A stretch of 64,000 nt of DNA from assembly GCF_001434915.1 (NCBI RefSeq), contig NZ_AZEF01000002.1, forward strand, positions 46,493-110,492, given 5' to 3'. Below, piece by piece: positions 8,433-18,547 of this stretch. Position 1 is the first letter of the stretch. Each line of letters opens with the position of its first letter. The notes under the pieces were generated by a model. It ran no database searches. It saw only the letters and a list, made by a program, of their open reading frames with translations, and was not told the DNA's origin. A program made the translations under genes and the position numbers. Source of the stretch: Liquorilactobacillus capillatus DSM 19910. GTDB taxonomy: Bacteria > Bacillota > Bacilli > Lactobacillales > Lactobacillaceae.

Positions 8433-9572
8433 ATGGTGAGTAAAGTTCAGATAGAGCACCTGTATAAGAGATATGAAAATGCAGATGAGGATACATTAAA
8501 AGATATTAATCTTGCAATTGATAATGAAGAATTTATCTCGATTATTGGCCCGTCAGGATGCGGAAAATCAACCTTACTGCGGTGCTTTGCAGGATTAGAG
8601 AAAATAACTCGTGGGAAGATCCTGATTGATGGTAAAAGATTTGATAATATTCCACCACAAAAAAGACGGATCGCGATGGTCTTCCAAGATTATGCACTAT
8701 ATCCGCATATGACAGTTTATAACAATATAGCTTTTAACCTGAAACTTAGTAAATTATCCAAAGAAACTATTGATACAAAAGTAAAAGAAGCAGCCGCGAG
8801 ATTAGGGTTGTCTGATTTTTTAAAACGGAAGCCAGCCCAGCTATCTGGCGGGCAAAGACAGCGAGTTGCATTGGGACGTGCGCTGGTCCGTGATCCTAAG
8901 ATCTTTCTGATGGACGAGCCACTCTCAAACTTAGATGCAAAACTAAGGGTCTCAACGCGGCAAGATATTATTGTGATGCACCAGCAGCTAAAAACAGTCA
9001 CGATCTATGTGACCCATGATCAAGCAGAAGCAATGGCGATGTCTGATAAAATTCTATTAATGCGGGATGGAGTTGTCCAGCAATATGGAAGTCCAAACCA
9101 ACTTTATGACCAACCACGTAATCTTTTTGTTGCACGTTTTATCGGTTCACCAAGTATGAATATTTTGCGGGGGACTTTGGATTCGAAAGGAATCTTTAGC
9201 ACTGGAAGCCAGAGATATAATCTTAACGGGATTATAGATCAAGCACTACTGCCAGATAATTCTAGGAAGATCGTCTTAGGCTTTCGTCCAGAAAAGGCTG
9301 CTCAAGTAGCAGTTTCAAAACGGTTACCAGGGAAGCAGACGAAAGATAAATATTTTTCCTTTGAAGCAGAAAAGACACTGGCTGAGTATATGGGTTCGCA
9401 CACCTTAGTCTATTTAAAAACAGACGGTGGGACTAACATTGTCGTGGAGACAGTTGAAAAAATTGCGGATGAAAGCAATGTGAAGAAGCTGTGGATCGAT
9501 GTTAAAGCACAAGACATTTATTTTTTTGATGAACAAACTGGTTTAAATTTAAGGGATGTTGCAGAAAGGTAA
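8433..9572 (+). CDS. msmK: Sugar ABC transporter ATPase, MsmK/UgpC type
   Basis: A 379-residue ATPase with an N-terminal nucleotide-binding domain (about 1-235) and a C-terminal TOBE/MalK regulatory domain. Motifs are Walker A GPSGCGKST, Q-loop VFQDYALYPHMTV, signature LSGGQRQR, Walker B IFLMDEPLSNLDAK and H-loop THDQAEAM. In Firmicutes such MsmK proteins energize one or several CUT1 importers. It is divergent from the binding-protein gene with a 126-bp shared upstream region, so it likely serves this transporter and possibly others. The start follows AAGGAGGCCGCC. ArcA begins 31 nt downstream with no terminator between. Confidence 0.9.
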   Translation: MVSKVQIEHLYKRYENADEDTLKDINLAIDNEEFISIIGPSGCGKSTLLRCFAGLEKITRGKILIDGKRFDNIPPQKRRIAMVFQDYALYPHMTVYNNIAFNLKLSKLSKETIDTKVKEAAARLGLSDFLKRKPAQLSGGQRQRVALGRALVRDPKIFLMDEPLSNLDAKLRVSTRQDIIVMHQQLKTVTIYVTHDQAEAMAMSDKILLMRDGVVQQYGSPNQLYDQPRNLFVARFIGSPSMNILRGTLDSKGIFSTGSQRYNLNGIIDQALLPDNSRKIVLGFRPEKAAQVAVSKRLPGKQTKDKYFSFEAEKTLAEYMGSHTLVYLKTDGGTNIVVETVEKIADESNVKKLWIDVKAQDIYFFDEQTGLNLRDVAER

Positions 9573-9603
9573 AGGCAGTACAGTGGGAAGGAAGATTAGT
9601 TAG

Positions 9604-10830
9604 ATGGATCTCAAAATTGAAATAAAATCTGAAATTGGTAAATTAAAAGTAGTCTTATTGAAACAGCCAGGAAAAGAAATTGAGAATATTACACCAGTAA
9701 CAATGCATGGCTTACTTTTTGACGATATTCCATATTTGCCTGAGGCTCAAAAAGAACATGAGGAATTTGCGGCAATTTTACGCCAAAATGGAACTCATGT
9801 TTTATATTTGGATGACTTGATGACAGATATTTTAAAGAACAAAACGATAAAAAGTAATTTCTTAGAAGAGATTATTACTGCTTCAGGTTTTGCAGATAAT
9901 CTAACACATACAGCTTTAAAAACATACTTAAATAGTTTAGAGCCAAGAAAAATGATTACAGAACTCATGGCTGGGATACGGAAAGGTCTGCTTGGCGATG
10001 AATTAAGAAATCTACGGAGTTTTCCGGAAGTTGATGATAATCCGTTCATCATGGCTCCGATGCCTAACTTATATTTTACCCGTGACCTAGCAGCAATTAT
10101 TGGCAAAGGAGCAAGTATTAGTAAGATGACTTTTAGGGCAAGACAACGCGAAACACTTTTTATTGAGTATATTTTAAAACAGCATCCATTTTTTGCACAG
10201 GATAAAATTCCCTATTGGCATCAAAGAAATAGTCAGACGCGGATTGAAGGTGGGGATGTGCTGGTGCTTAACGAACACGTGGTGGCAGTTGGCATTTCCC
10301 AAAGAACTTCTGCGGAAGCAATCGAAGCACTGGCAGATAAATTGTTTAAAAACAATTCAGGCTATGATACTGTCATTGCGCTTAAGATTCCGTGCAACCA
10401 CGCGATGATGCATTTGGATACTGTATTTACAATGGTAAATTATGATCAATTTACGGTATATCCTGATATTATGCAAAAAAATCAGGAGATGGATATTTGG
10501 GTCTTACATCCAGCTGATGCTGGGATTGAATATCTGAAATATTCTAGTCTTGAACGTGTTTTAAAAGATACTTTACAATTAGATGAGCTTGACCTGATAT
10601 ATACAGGTGCTGGAGATGAGATAGCTGCTCCACGTGAGCAATGGAATGACGGGAGCAATACATTAACGATTGCGCCAGGTGAGGTTGTTACGTATAATCG
10701 AAACTATATCTCGAACGATCTTCTGCGTAAACATGGGATAAAGGTTCATGAGATCTCGTCCAGTGAGTTATCTCGTGGTCGTGGTGGCCCACGTTGCATG
10801 TCGTTGCCACTCTTACGTGAGAAAATATAA
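9604..10830 (+). CDS. arcA: Arginine deiminase, orphan copy
   Basis: A 408-residue arginine deiminase (arginine to citrulline plus ammonia), first step of the ADI pathway, cytoplasmic. Family landmarks are SEIGKLKVVLLKQPGKEIEN near the start, IEGGDVL, the His/Asp motif MMHLDTVFTM, AAPREQWNDGSNTL and the catalytic cysteine in SRGRGGPRCMSLPL near the C-terminus. The usual FTRDP segment reads FTRDL here, a small departure. Neither arcB, arcC, arcD nor an arginine regulator lies next to it; it stands 31 nt behind the sugar-ABC ATPase and is probably co-transcribed with it. The family assignment is firm; whether it works in a complete ADI pathway depends on genes elsewhere. Confidence 0.92.
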   Translation: MDLKIEIKSEIGKLKVVLLKQPGKEIENITPVTMHGLLFDDIPYLPEAQKEHEEFAAILRQNGTHVLYLDDLMTDILKNKTIKSNFLEEIITASGFADNLTHTALKTYLNSLEPRKMITELMAGIRKGLLGDELRNLRSFPEVDDNPFIMAPMPNLYFTRDLAAIIGKGASISKMTFRARQRETLFIEYILKQHPFFAQDKIPYWHQRNSQTRIEGGDVLVLNEHVVAVGISQRTSAEAIEALADKLFKNNSGYDTVIALKIPCNHAMMHLDTVFTMVNYDQFTVYPDIMQKNQEMDIWVLHPADAGIEYLKYSSLERVLKDTLQLDELDLIYTGAGDEIAAPREQWNDGSNTLTIAPGEVVTYNRNYISNDLLRKHGIKVHEISSSELSRGRGGPRCMSLPLLREKI

Positions 10831-10923
10831 GAGCTAAGCTGCGTAGTATCGTCAAATAGATGTGAGTATCTAACAAACGCTTTCTTCAACTAGGTTAGCA
10901 CAAACTTCTATAGTATAAAAATG

Positions 10924-10952
10924 TTGACTTTTTAATTTTATTATCATATGAT
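10924..10952 (+). promoter_or_regulatory. Promoter of metA
   Basis: TTGACT (10924-10929), a 17-nt spacer and TATGAT (10947-10952), about 20 nt upstream of the T-box leader. Confidence 0.75.
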
Positions 10953-10969
10953 TTTAATCAAGATAATTT

Positions 10970-11247
10970 TTGCGTTGAAGAGAAGAGTAAACCGGTTAGT
11001 AGGATAGAAGCGACTGCTGATAGTGTGAGGGCAGATCATGAAGAGCGGTTAAAGATGGTCTCTGAGCTGTTGGTGGGTGCATGCGTGCTCAATGACCGGG
11101 TTGCAACCGATAGAGTGCTAAGTATGTCTCATTGATAGATGTGAGTACTGAGGAAGTTATTGCTTGTTTGAAGCAATTTAAATTTGGGGTGGTAACGCGA
11201 ATTCCATTCGTCCCTTCTGTGTCCATTGGCACAGAAGGGACTTTTTT
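10970..11247 (+). ncRNA. T-box leader, methionine specifier (ATG)
   Basis: A T-box riboswitch reading tRNA charging. Stem I has the AGTA motif near its base (AAACCGGTTAGTAGGA) and, opposite it, the specifier ATG at 11092-11094 followed by the invariant A and the closing strand CCGGGTT. The antiterminator bulge sequence GGTGGTAACGCG lies at 11188-11199. The competing terminator is a 12-bp perfect stem (11210-11221 with 11230-11241) followed by six Ts. The ATG specifier means uncharged tRNA-Met should induce the downstream metA. The assignment of specifier position is by alignment with the other two T-boxes in this window. Confidence 0.9.
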
Positions 11248-11283
11248 AGTATAAAATCTATTTTTGTTAAGGGGGATTTAAGA

Positions 11284-12054
11284 ATGAAACAGAAATTACT
11301 GATTTTAAATTTAATGCCAAATAAATTAGAGACAGAGAAACAATTGAACTATGTTTTCAAAAATAATAATGAAAACCTTGAAAAAACATATATCTATCTC
11401 GGAACACATCATTTTAAATCAATACAGCCTCAAAGTGTTAAAGAACGTTATCGTAGTTTCAAAGAAATTAAGTTTGATTATTATGATGGCCTAATTGTTA
11501 CAGGTGCACCGATTGAACATATTCCTTTTACAGAGGTTGATTATTGGGTGGAGTTTAAGCAGTTAATTGAGTGGACTAAGAAACATTGTAAAAAGGCATT
11601 ATTACTTTGTTGGGCGGCACAGGCAGGTATGTATTGTATCGCTAAAGTTCCTAAGAGAGTTTGTAAGGAGAAGCTATTTGGCATCTATGAATTAACAACG
11701 TATACTACGCAACATGTCTTATTGCAAGGAATGGATGATAATATCTGCATGCCCTTTTCAAGATACTCGACAAATGAAGCTAAAGACCTAAAACCTGAAA
11801 AGTTTAATATAATTGCTAATTCATCCATTGCGGGTCCAACTATTATTGAAACGAAAGACCGACAATTCACTTTTATAACTGGTCATCCAGAATATGAAAC
11901 GCAAACCTTGGATCAAGAGTACCAACGCGATCTTAGTAAGAAGCGAAAAATAAAACAACCAGTAAATTATTATACTGGTTGCGGTAATAAGGTAATAAAT
12001 ACATGGTCTGGTTATAGTCAGCAGCTTTTTCAAAACTGGCTGGGGACATTATGA
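11284..12054 (+). CDS. metA: Homoserine O-acyltransferase, MetA family, short form
   Basis: A 256-residue MetA-type enzyme that acylates homoserine, committing it to methionine. It has LNLMPNKLETEKQLNYVFKN at the start, IVTGAPIEHIPFTEVDYW, the nucleophile in LLLCWAAQAGMY and the catalytic His/Glu pair in TGHPEYETQTLDQEYQRD. Compared with the roughly 300-residue E. coli enzyme it lacks about 40 N-terminal residues; short forms occur in lactobacilli. Acetyl versus succinyl specificity is not decided here, but the O-acetylhomoserine sulfhydrylase (metY) at 47.7 kb suggests acetyl. It is controlled by the Met T-box. Confidence 0.86.
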   Translation: MKQKLLILNLMPNKLETEKQLNYVFKNNNENLEKTYIYLGTHHFKSIQPQSVKERYRSFKEIKFDYYDGLIVTGAPIEHIPFTEVDYWVEFKQLIEWTKKHCKKALLLCWAAQAGMYCIAKVPKRVCKEKLFGIYELTTYTTQHVLLQGMDDNICMPFSRYSTNEAKDLKPEKFNIIANSSIAGPTIIETKDRQFTFITGHPEYETQTLDQEYQRDLSKKRKIKQPVNYYTGCGNKVINTWSGYSQQLFQNWLGTL

Positions 12055-12067
12055 TAAAGTAGAAAAA

Positions 12068-12706
12068 CTAATTTTTTTTATATGGTGTCAGGTGTAAGCG
12101 GCTGGCAAGATATTCTCCTAAGTAAATGTCATTAATGTCTTTAAAGCCTTTTTTCTGTATTTCTGCGCGTAACCAGTCGACATTTTTATCAATTAACTCA
12201 AGTACATCAATATTGGGTTGACCATCCACGATAATCGGATAACGGATATTCTCATCGCCATACTCAATTACAACAAGCTGGCCGTTTTGTTCAAGCAAGC
12301 CGCTCTTGACTTTACTTACTTCATAAATACCGTGTGCTCTTAAGCGAAACATTAATTCACTGGCGGAGACACCGCAACGTAAGCACTGATTAACATCAAC
12401 TTGACCATTTTTGATGAGAACTTTAGGCCGACCGTCAATAATATTTTTGATATAACGGTTGTGTTCTTTAAGAAATTTCAAACTTAAGACAAGTAGTGTC
12501 CAGATTAGAAGAACCATGATGAATTGTAAAATAGTAATATCATTATTATAGATAACACCACCGATGATCCCACCAAGAACATAATTTTGGACTTGATCCA
12601 TCGCAGTAATTGGTGCAAGGTTTCCTTTCCCAAGTAGATTAATCTGTAAAATCAAGCATAAGATACCCAAGGTGAATTTAATGATGATTGGACTGTATAA
12701 TTCCAT
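12068..12706 (-). CDS. DUF421 (YetF/YrbG-like) membrane protein
   Basis: A 212-residue protein with three N-terminal membrane segments (residues about 5-85), then a cytoplasmic domain with the DUF421 signatures IIDGRPKVLIKNGQVDVN and LMFRLRAHGIYEVSKVK. It lies 8 nt downstream of the DUF3290 gene; this DUF3290-DUF421 pair recurs in Firmicutes and the two proteins probably act together at the membrane. Its molecular function is not known. It converges with metA, only 13 bp away and without a clear terminator. Confidence 0.82.
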   Translation of the reverse strand: MELYSPIIIKFTLGILCLILQINLLGKGNLAPITAMDQVQNYVLGGIIGGVIYNNDITILQFIMVLLIWTLLVLSLKFLKEHNRYIKNIIDGRPKVLIKNGQVDVNQCLRCGVSASELMFRLRAHGIYEVSKVKSGLLEQNGQLVVIEYGDENIRYPIIVDGQPNIDVLELIDKNVDWLRAEIQKKGFKDINDIYLGEYLASRLHLTPYKKN

Positions 12707-12714
12707 TACTCCTC

Positions 12715-13161
12715 CTAATTATGTTGTATTGATATTTTTTCATCTAACAGATGTGTTTTAGTCAATGTGTAATTTGATTGGTCAAGGCTAAGATTAACCC
12801 GGTAGTACGAATGTTTGATTCTTACAATAACGCCATCGGTTAATTGAGTTGAATTTACTGAGATAGCTGAAGGCGCTAGCTGTTTATCTGCCGCAAGATT
12901 CTCAATGAAAGTAATCATCTGGGAAGACTGAGAGTGGCGGCTTTCACTCTGGACATAATCTGAGTACTGTAATCCCAACATGAATAATAGAAGTAGTAAA
13001 ATAATGATACTCAGATCTCGATACTTAGTTTGAATACGGTGTCGCCAATACAAAACACTGACAATCAGTAGCGTAAGAAGTAAGCCGAAAGTTATACCAT
13101 ATTTGATAAAATCATTTAGTTGAAGCTGTTTTTCAATATAGGTTATGCCAAAAAAAGTCAT
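12715..13161 (-). CDS. DUF3290 membrane protein
   Basis: A 148-residue protein with an N-terminal stretch, two hydrophobic helices (about residues 18-40 and 48-68) and an extracytoplasmic C-terminal domain ending in LLDEKISIQHN. It is the first gene of the pair with DUF421. The start follows TTGGAGGATCT. No enzymatic motif is visible and no function is assigned. Confidence 0.78.
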   Translation of the reverse strand: MTFFGITYIEKQLQLNDFIKYGITFGLLLTLLIVSVLYWRHRIQTKYRDLSIIILLLLLFMLGLQYSDYVQSESRHSQSSQMITFIENLAADKQLAPSAISVNSTQLTDGVIVRIKHSYYRVNLSLDQSNYTLTKTHLLDEKISIQHN

Positions 13162-13276
13162 AGATCCTCCAATATTAAGATAGTTACACTAACCATTTTC
13201 ATTATAGTACATTTTTTTATTCATGAAAAAGGTTGAAAATAAAAGTAGTTCTGAATAAGTTATATCTAAAAAATGT

Positions 13277-13304
13277 TTGATAGCTTCCAGAGATATGTTA
13301 GAAT
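13277..13304 (+). promoter_or_regulatory. Promoter of the glucansucrase gene
   Basis: TTGATA (13277-13282), a 16-nt spacer and TAGAAT (13299-13304), about 108 nt upstream of the coding start. The AT-rich leader that follows shows no attenuator. Confidence 0.65.
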
Positions 13305-13411
13305 ATGAACGATGTAAGTAGTGAAAAATATATTATTTTTTTGAAAAATGAAAAGTCAAAGTTAAGTGGATGTTGTTTTGAAAAGAATATTGAGAATTAA
13401 AGGAGTGTTTT

Positions 13412-16400
13412 GTGGTGAGTGACAGAAAAATACATTATAAAATGTATAAAAAAGGGAAAAATTGGGTCTTCGCGACGCTGGCAGTAACTTCGATCAGCTT
13501 AGGGATCGCAGGAACAATTGATCATGTTGAAGCAGCAAGTCCTACCGTAACTGATGCAACAACAGCAAATCAGAAAAGTAGTGAAACTAGTAAAGATGAT
13601 CAAAGTACCGCGGCACGGCAAACGGTAACAGCAGACAAAACAGCAGACAAAACAGCAGACAAAACAGCAGACAAAACAGCTGTGACTAACAACACAGTGA
13701 CAGATACTACTGGACAAAACAATACTCAACAGACTAAGTCTGAAACGAAACAATCATCTAGCTCACAAGTTGCAAAGAATAATACATACACTGTCCCTAC
13801 CAAGAACAACAGCTCAAGTTCATCAAGTAGTTCATCAAGTAGTTCATCAAGTGTGAAGAATACTTCTAACAGTAGCTCGGTAGAAACTGCAAGAGATCAA
13901 AGTGATAGTTCGAGTGCGGCTCAATCTGTTACCTCAGCAAAGCAGGAACAGCCAGTAGATATTGATGATACCTCTATAAACAACCAAGGTGGACATTACA
14001 CGAATAATAGTGACACTTGGACATATCGGGATCAACAGGGGAATCTACTTAAAGGATTGAAAAAAGTTGATGGCAATATCCAGTACTTTAATCCAACAAC
14101 TGGTGCGCAAATCAAAGGTGAATATGTTTCGGTCAAAGGTAAAACATATTATTTCGCTAAAGACAGTGGTAATGCGACCGCGTACACTATTGATAATAAT
14201 GGAACAGTAAAAGCATATACTGCTGATGGAACAGAGGTTATGACTGGTTTCTTTACGAATCAAGCTGGTGAAAAGTATTATCTTACTGGGTCTGGTCAAC
14301 ATGCTGTTGGTGTTAAACAAATCAATGGAACTATTTATAATTTTGCACAAGATGGACATCTGTTAAAAGACGTAACAGAAACGATCAATGGTAAACTGTA
14401 TTATTTTGATTCTCAAAGTGGTATAGGTAAGGAGCTGCCTAAAAAGGAAATGCAAGCACCGGCCTCTGTTAAAGCAGTGGGTGAGTATGCTGCGCATAAT
14501 ATAGCAGCTTCATATGATAAAAATAGTTTTGAAAATGTAAATGGATACCTTAATGCTGATTCGTGGTATCGACCTAAATATATTTTGCAAAATGGTCAAA
14601 GTTGGGTAACAACAAAGCCCAGTGATTTTCGTCCACTTTTGATGGCATGGTGGCCTAGCAAGAGTTTTCAAGCTAATTACTTAAATTATATGAAAACAAA
14701 GGGCCTGATCAAAACAGACCATCAGTTCACAGAAAAAGATAGTTCATTGATGCTAAATGATGCGGTCGAGCAGGCACAAACAGCAATGGAACATGCAATC
14801 ACGGTTGCAGGGAACACCAATTGGCTGCGAAACATAATGTCAAATTTTGTTAAAGAAGAAGCAGTTTGGAATAAGTCTTCAGAGTATGTTAAGTATAATG
14901 GGCTTCAATTACAAGGAGGTTTTTTAGCTTACCAGAATAGCAAATTAACGCCTTGGGCTAACTCTGATTACCGCCAGCTAGGTGTTACCCCTGGTTTTCT
15001 ATTAGGGAAGAGCGGTAAAGATGCTGAGTTCCTATTGGCTAATGATATTGATAATTCAAATCCTGTTGTTCAAGCGGAACAGTTGAACTGGTTATACTAT
15101 TTAACCAACTTTGGGTCAATTACCGCTAATGATGACCAAGCAAACTTTGACGGTATCCGTGTTGACGCGGTAGATAACGTTGATGCAGATCTTTTGAAGA
15201 TAGCAGCAGATTATTTCAATGCAGCCTATGGAGTTAATAAGAATGATGCCACAGCTAACAAGCATCTTTCTATTTTGGAAGATTGGGGACTTAACGATCC
15301 TTGGTATGTTAGTCAAAAGGGTGCATCACAATTAACGATGGATGAATATATAGCTGCACAGCTCAATTATTCGTTGACTAATACTCCTGGGAAAAATGAT
15401 AAGATGGCACGCTTTATTCAGTGGTGCTTAGTTAACCGGAGTACTGATGATACCGAAAACACAGCCATTCCTAATTATAGTTTTGTTCGAGCACATGATT
15501 CTAATTCACAAGATCAGATAAGACAAGCGATTAAAGATGCTACTGGCGGTGAATATGGGAAATTTACTTGGGCGGATCTAGAAGCAGGCTTACAAAAATT
15601 TTATGCAGATCAGAATTCAACGGTTAAGACTTATAATAAATACAATATCCCAAGTGCCTATGCAATGTTACTGACAAACAAAGATACAGTGCCACGAATT
15701 TATTATGGCGATATGTACCATGAAGGTGGTCAGTATTTATCACAAAAAACAATTTATTATAATACCATAGCCAACTTATTAAAGACACGTATTAAGTATG
15801 TTGCGGGTGGTCAGACAATGGCGGTCGATCAACATGATATTTTGACAAGTGTCCGCTTTGGAAAGGGAGCATTAAATGCTTCTGCCCAAGGAAATGCAGA
15901 AACAAGAACACAAGGAATTGGGGTTATTGTTGCAAATAATCCAACTCTTAAACTGGGCGATGGTGAAAAAGTAATTCTTCATATGGGTGCAGCGCATAAA
16001 AATCAAGAATATCGAGCTGTTGCATTAACGGGAAGTACTGGAATTGAAAACTATACAAATGATGATGCACCAATTGCGTTTACTGATAATAATGGAGATT
16101 TGATTTTCACAAATCAAAACTTATTTATCAATGGTAAAACCGAGCTTAACACAAGTATTCAGGGTGTTGCTAATCCAGAAGTTTCAGGTTATTTAGCTAT
16201 CTGGGTCCCAGTAGGTGCAGCTGAAAATCAGGATGCAAGAAGTGAAGCCAGTACAACATCATCTACAGATGGTAAAGTCTTTCATTCAAATGCAGCTTTG
16301 GACTCTAATGTTGTTTTTGAAGGATTTTCAAACTTTGTTGCTTATCCACAAGTACGTACTGATAATGCAAATGTTGTAATTGCTAAAAATGCAGATCTTT

Positions 16401-17896
16401 TTAAGAGTTTAGGGATAACTAGCTTTGAGTTAGCTCCGCAATACCGTTCGAGCGGTGATGGAACATTTTTAGATTCGACTATTGATAATGGTTATGCTTT
16501 TACAGACCGTTATGACCTTGGTTTTAATACACCAACAAAATATGGGACAGTCGATGATTTGAGATCGGCAATCAAAGCTTTGCATCAAGCCGGAATTCAA
16601 GCCATCGCGGATTGGGTGCCTGACCAATTATATTCATTGTCAGGTCAAGAAACAGTAACTGTGACACGAACTGACGATCATGGCAATCCCTATAATGATT
16701 CGGGGATCAAAGATATTTTATATGTTGCAAACACGATTGGTGGGGGCGACTACCAGAAGAAGTATGGTGGTGAATTCTTAGCGTTAATGCAGCAGAAATA
16801 TCCTGAATTATTTACTGAAATCCAGGCTTCAACAGGAAAAACAATTGATGCTAAGACTAAACTAAAAAGCTGGTCGGCTAAGTACCTAAATGGAACCAAC
16901 ATTCTTGGACGCGGTACCGGCTATGTTTTGAAGAGTAACGATAACAACCAGTACTTCTTTGTTGGGAGCAAAGGTGAAACATTCTTACCGCAAGTTTTAG
17001 TTGCAGAAAAAGATCAGCAGCAGTATGCGGCTGGAGATAAATCGCAAAGTCGTTTCTTTATTGAAAAACATGACCATAACAAATGGTATCTGCTAGACTC
17101 TATAACTGGTAAAAAACAAACTGGTTTTCAATATTTAGTTGATCAGGGTAAAACAGCTTATTACAATAATGCTGGTCAAATGCAGTACGGGCAACAAAGA
17201 ATAGCTGATTCGTGGTATTTGTTTGATAAAAATACTGGTGCAATGCAGACTGGCTTCCAATACATTAAAGATCAGCACAAAACGGTTTACTATAATAATG
17301 CTGGTCAAATGCAATATAATCAGCAACAAGTAAATGGTTCATGGTATTTGTTTGATAAAAATACTGGTGCAATGCAGACTGGTTTCCAACGTATTAAAGA
17401 CCAAAACAAGACAGTCTATTATAATAATGCTGGTCAAATGCAGTATGGGCAACAAAGACTTAATGGGCATTGGTACTTATTTGATAGTGCAACTGGGGCA
17501 CAGAAAACTGGTTTCCAATACATCAAGGACCAGAATAAGACAGCATATTACAATAATGCTGGTCAGATGCAGTATGGTCAGCAACGGGTGAACGGTCACT
17601 GGTATTTATTCGATAAGAACACTGGTGCAATGCAAACTGGTTTCCAATACATTAAAGATCAGCATAAAACAGCTTACTATAACAATGCAGGTCAGATGCA
17701 GTATGGTCAGCAACAAGTAAATGGTCACTGGTACTTATTCGACAAGAATACTGGTGCAATGCAAACCGGGTTCCAGTACATTAGAGACCAACATAAAAGA
17801 GTTTACTATGATGCCGCAGGACGAATGGTTTATGGTAGACAGAAGATCAATAATCGTTGGTATAATTTTGATCTAAGAACCGGTGCTTTAAAATAG
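13412..17896 (+). CDS. Secreted GH70 glucansucrase (dextransucrase type)
   Basis: A 1494-residue extracellular enzyme that polymerizes glucose from sucrose into alpha-glucan. A KxYKxGKxW-type signal peptide ([17 protein letters not shown]) precedes a low-complexity region with TADK and Ser repeats. About residues 190-340 hold glucan-binding YG-type repeats; the permuted GH70 barrel follows. Motif [15 protein letters not shown] gives the nucleophile Asp585; motif III ILEDW gives acid/base Glu623; motif [12 protein letters not shown] gives transition-state Asp696; motif [10 protein letters not shown] is at 1066. The residues after Asp696 are SNS, close to SNA of GTF180-type enzymes and unlike SEV of classic dextransucrases. 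Six 43-residue C-terminal repeats follow. There is no LPXTG anchor. Start is GTG 13412 or 13415 behind AGGAG. Confidence 0.96.
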   Translation: MVSDRKIHYKMYKKGKNWVFATLAVTSISLGIAGTIDHVEAASPTVTDATTANQKSSETSKDDQSTAARQTVTADKTADKTADKTADKTAVTNNTVTDTTGQNNTQQTKSETKQSSSSQVAKNNTYTVPTKNNSSSSSSSSSSSSSSVKNTSNSSSVETARDQSDSSSAAQSVTSAKQEQPVDIDDTSINNQGGHYTNNSDTWTYRDQQGNLLKGLKKVDGNIQYFNPTTGAQIKGEYVSVKGKTYYFAKDSGNATAYTIDNNGTVKAYTADGTEVMTGFFTNQAGEKYYLTGSGQHAVGVKQINGTIYNFAQDGHLLKDVTETINGKLYYFDSQSGIGKELPKKEMQAPASVKAVGEYAAHNIAASYDKNSFENVNGYLNADSWYRPKYILQNGQSWVTTKPSDFRPLLMAWWPSKSFQANYLNYMKTKGLIKTDHQFTEKDSSLMLNDAVEQAQTAMEHAITVAGNTNWLRNIMSNFVKEEAVWNKSSEYVKYNGLQLQGGFLAYQNSKLTPWANSDYRQLGVTPGFLLGKSGKDAEFLLANDIDNSNPVVQAEQLNWLYYLTNFGSITANDDQANFDGIRVDAVDNVDADLLKIAADYFNAAYGVNKNDATANKHLSILEDWGLNDPWYVSQKGASQLTMDEYIAAQLNYSLTNTPGKNDKMARFIQWCLVNRSTDDTENTAIPNYSFVRAHDSNSQDQIRQAIKDATGGEYGKFTWADLEAGLQKFYADQNSTVKTYNKYNIPSAYAMLLTNKDTVPRIYYGDMYHEGGQYLSQKTIYYNTIANLLKTRIKYVAGGQTMAVDQHDILTSVRFGKGALNASAQGNAETRTQGIGVIVANNPTLKLGDGEKVILHMGAAHKNQEYRAVALTGSTGIENYTNDDAPIAFTDNNGDLIFTNQNLFINGKTELNTSIQGVANPEVSGYLAIWVPVGAAENQDARSEASTTSSTDGKVFHSNAALDSNVVFEGFSNFVAYPQVRTDNANVVIAKNADLFKSLGITSFELAPQYRSSGDGTFLDSTIDNGYAFTDRYDLGFNTPTKYGTVDDLRSAIKALHQAGIQAIADWVPDQLYSLSGQETVTVTRTDDHGNPYNDSGIKDILYVANTIGGGDYQKKYGGEFLALMQQKYPELFTEIQASTGKTIDAKTKLKSWSAKYLNGTNILGRGTGYVLKSNDNNQYFFVGSKGETFLPQVLVAEKDQQQYAAGDKSQSRFFIEKHDHNKWYLLDSITGKKQTGFQYLVDQGKTAYYNNAGQMQYGQQRIADSWYLFDKNTGAMQTGFQYIKDQHKTVYYNNAGQMQYNQQQVNGSWYLFDKNTGAMQTGFQRIKDQNKTVYYNNAGQMQYGQQRLNGHWYLFDSATGAQKTGFQYIKDQNKTAYYNNAGQMQYGQQRVNGHWYLFDKNTGAMQTGFQYIKDQHKTAYYNNAGQMQYGQQQVNGHWYLFDKNTGAMQTGFQYIRDQHKRVYYDAAGRMVYGRQKINNRWYNFDLRTGALK
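13628..13675 (+). repeat. Four 12-bp tandem repeats within the glucansucrase gene
   Basis: Four perfect copies of ACAGCAGACAAA, encoding Thr-Ala-Asp-Lys each, in the linker after the signal peptide. A serine-rich tract made of TCATCAAGTAG-like units follows at about 13810-13856. Copy-number change would keep the frame. Confidence 0.95.
17084..17893 (+). repeat. Six 129-bp C-terminal glucan-binding repeats plus a partial seventh
   Basis: Units begin at 17084, 17213, 17342, 17471, 17600 and 17729; a partial unit starts at 17858. Each encodes 43 residues beginning [16 protein letters not shown] and containing [16 protein letters not shown]. This is the cell-wall/choline-binding-like repeat fold used for glucan binding. 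High DNA similarity between units makes deletion or duplication likely. Confidence 0.95.
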
Positions 17897-17957
17897 CTTT
17901 CTTAGCATGGAGAATGAACTATCTTAAAATAATAGTTAATAATATCTAGTGATATGA

Positions 17958-17993
17958 AAAGAGTCAGGTCAAATTTTTAGCCTGACTCTTTTT
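17958..17993 (+). terminator. Terminator of the glucansucrase gene
   Basis: An 11-bp perfect stem (AAAGAGTCAGG, 17958-17968, with 17981-17991) and a T-tract. The rest of the gap to 18175 shows no gene or clear signal. Confidence 0.88.
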
Positions 17994-18175
17994 GTAAATT
18001 ATTATTGTAAAGTACACATGTTCTTTACTAATACGCTTGGAGATTTAGAACAAAATTAACTATTGTCTCTAGCTTTTTGATGATTTCTTATAAACGTCAT
18101 TCTTATTCAATAAGCCGAAACTAAATGTTAAAGCTCAAGCTAGTACTTAAGTTCAACTGACTTATATTGTATGTG

Positions 18176-18547
18176 CTACTTTATCTTAAGTGGAGCTAGC
18201 TGTTTTTCAATATCAGCTAAGGGAACATCAGCTTGGATGAGTGTCGCGGCCGTATAAGCTCCTTCGACTAAAGCTGTATCGTAAAGGTGAACTTGCTTAT
18301 CTGTCATTTCAATGGCTAACTCGAGATTCATCTTAGCACTGCCGATATCATAGAAGGCTAGTAATTCAGCTGCATCATTATTGTTGATAGCAGTTAAGAT
18401 TTTTTCCATACTTGTTCCAACATCATTAGTATCTGTTCCGCCAGCACTCGTAAAGGAAACATCTTGGGCAACTTGGGTTAATAACTTTGGAAGACCATCT
18501 GCAATTTCTGAAACGTGTGAGATAAGTATGATACCTAATTTTTTCAT
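18176..18547 (-). CDS. dhaM: PTS-dependent dihydroxyacetone kinase, phosphotransferase subunit DhaM
   Basis: A 123-residue single-domain EIIA-Man-like protein with active-site His10 in ILISHVSEIADG and the glycine-rich SAGGTDTNDVGTS. It receives phosphate from HPr and re-phosphorylates ADP held on DhaL. The long E. coli DhaM with HPr- and EI-like domains is not present; the short form is usual in Firmicutes. It overlaps dhaL by 4 nt and ends the operon. Confidence 0.92.
   Translation of the reverse strand: MKKLGIILISHVSEIADGLPKLLTQVAQDVSFTSAGGTDTNDVGTSMEKILTAINNNDAAELLAFYDIGSAKMNLELAIEMTDKQVHLYDTALVEGAYTAATLIQADVPLADIEKQLAPLKIK

Noticed and set aside
13499..13753. Cys/Phe/Val-rich minus-strand frame opposite the glucansucrase linker
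   Set aside because: It is the complement of the TADK repeats, with no SD and no promoter.
17084..17893. Regular repeats considered as a CRISPR array
   Set aside because: The repeats are 129 bp, contiguous without unique spacers, and encode glucan-binding modules in frame.
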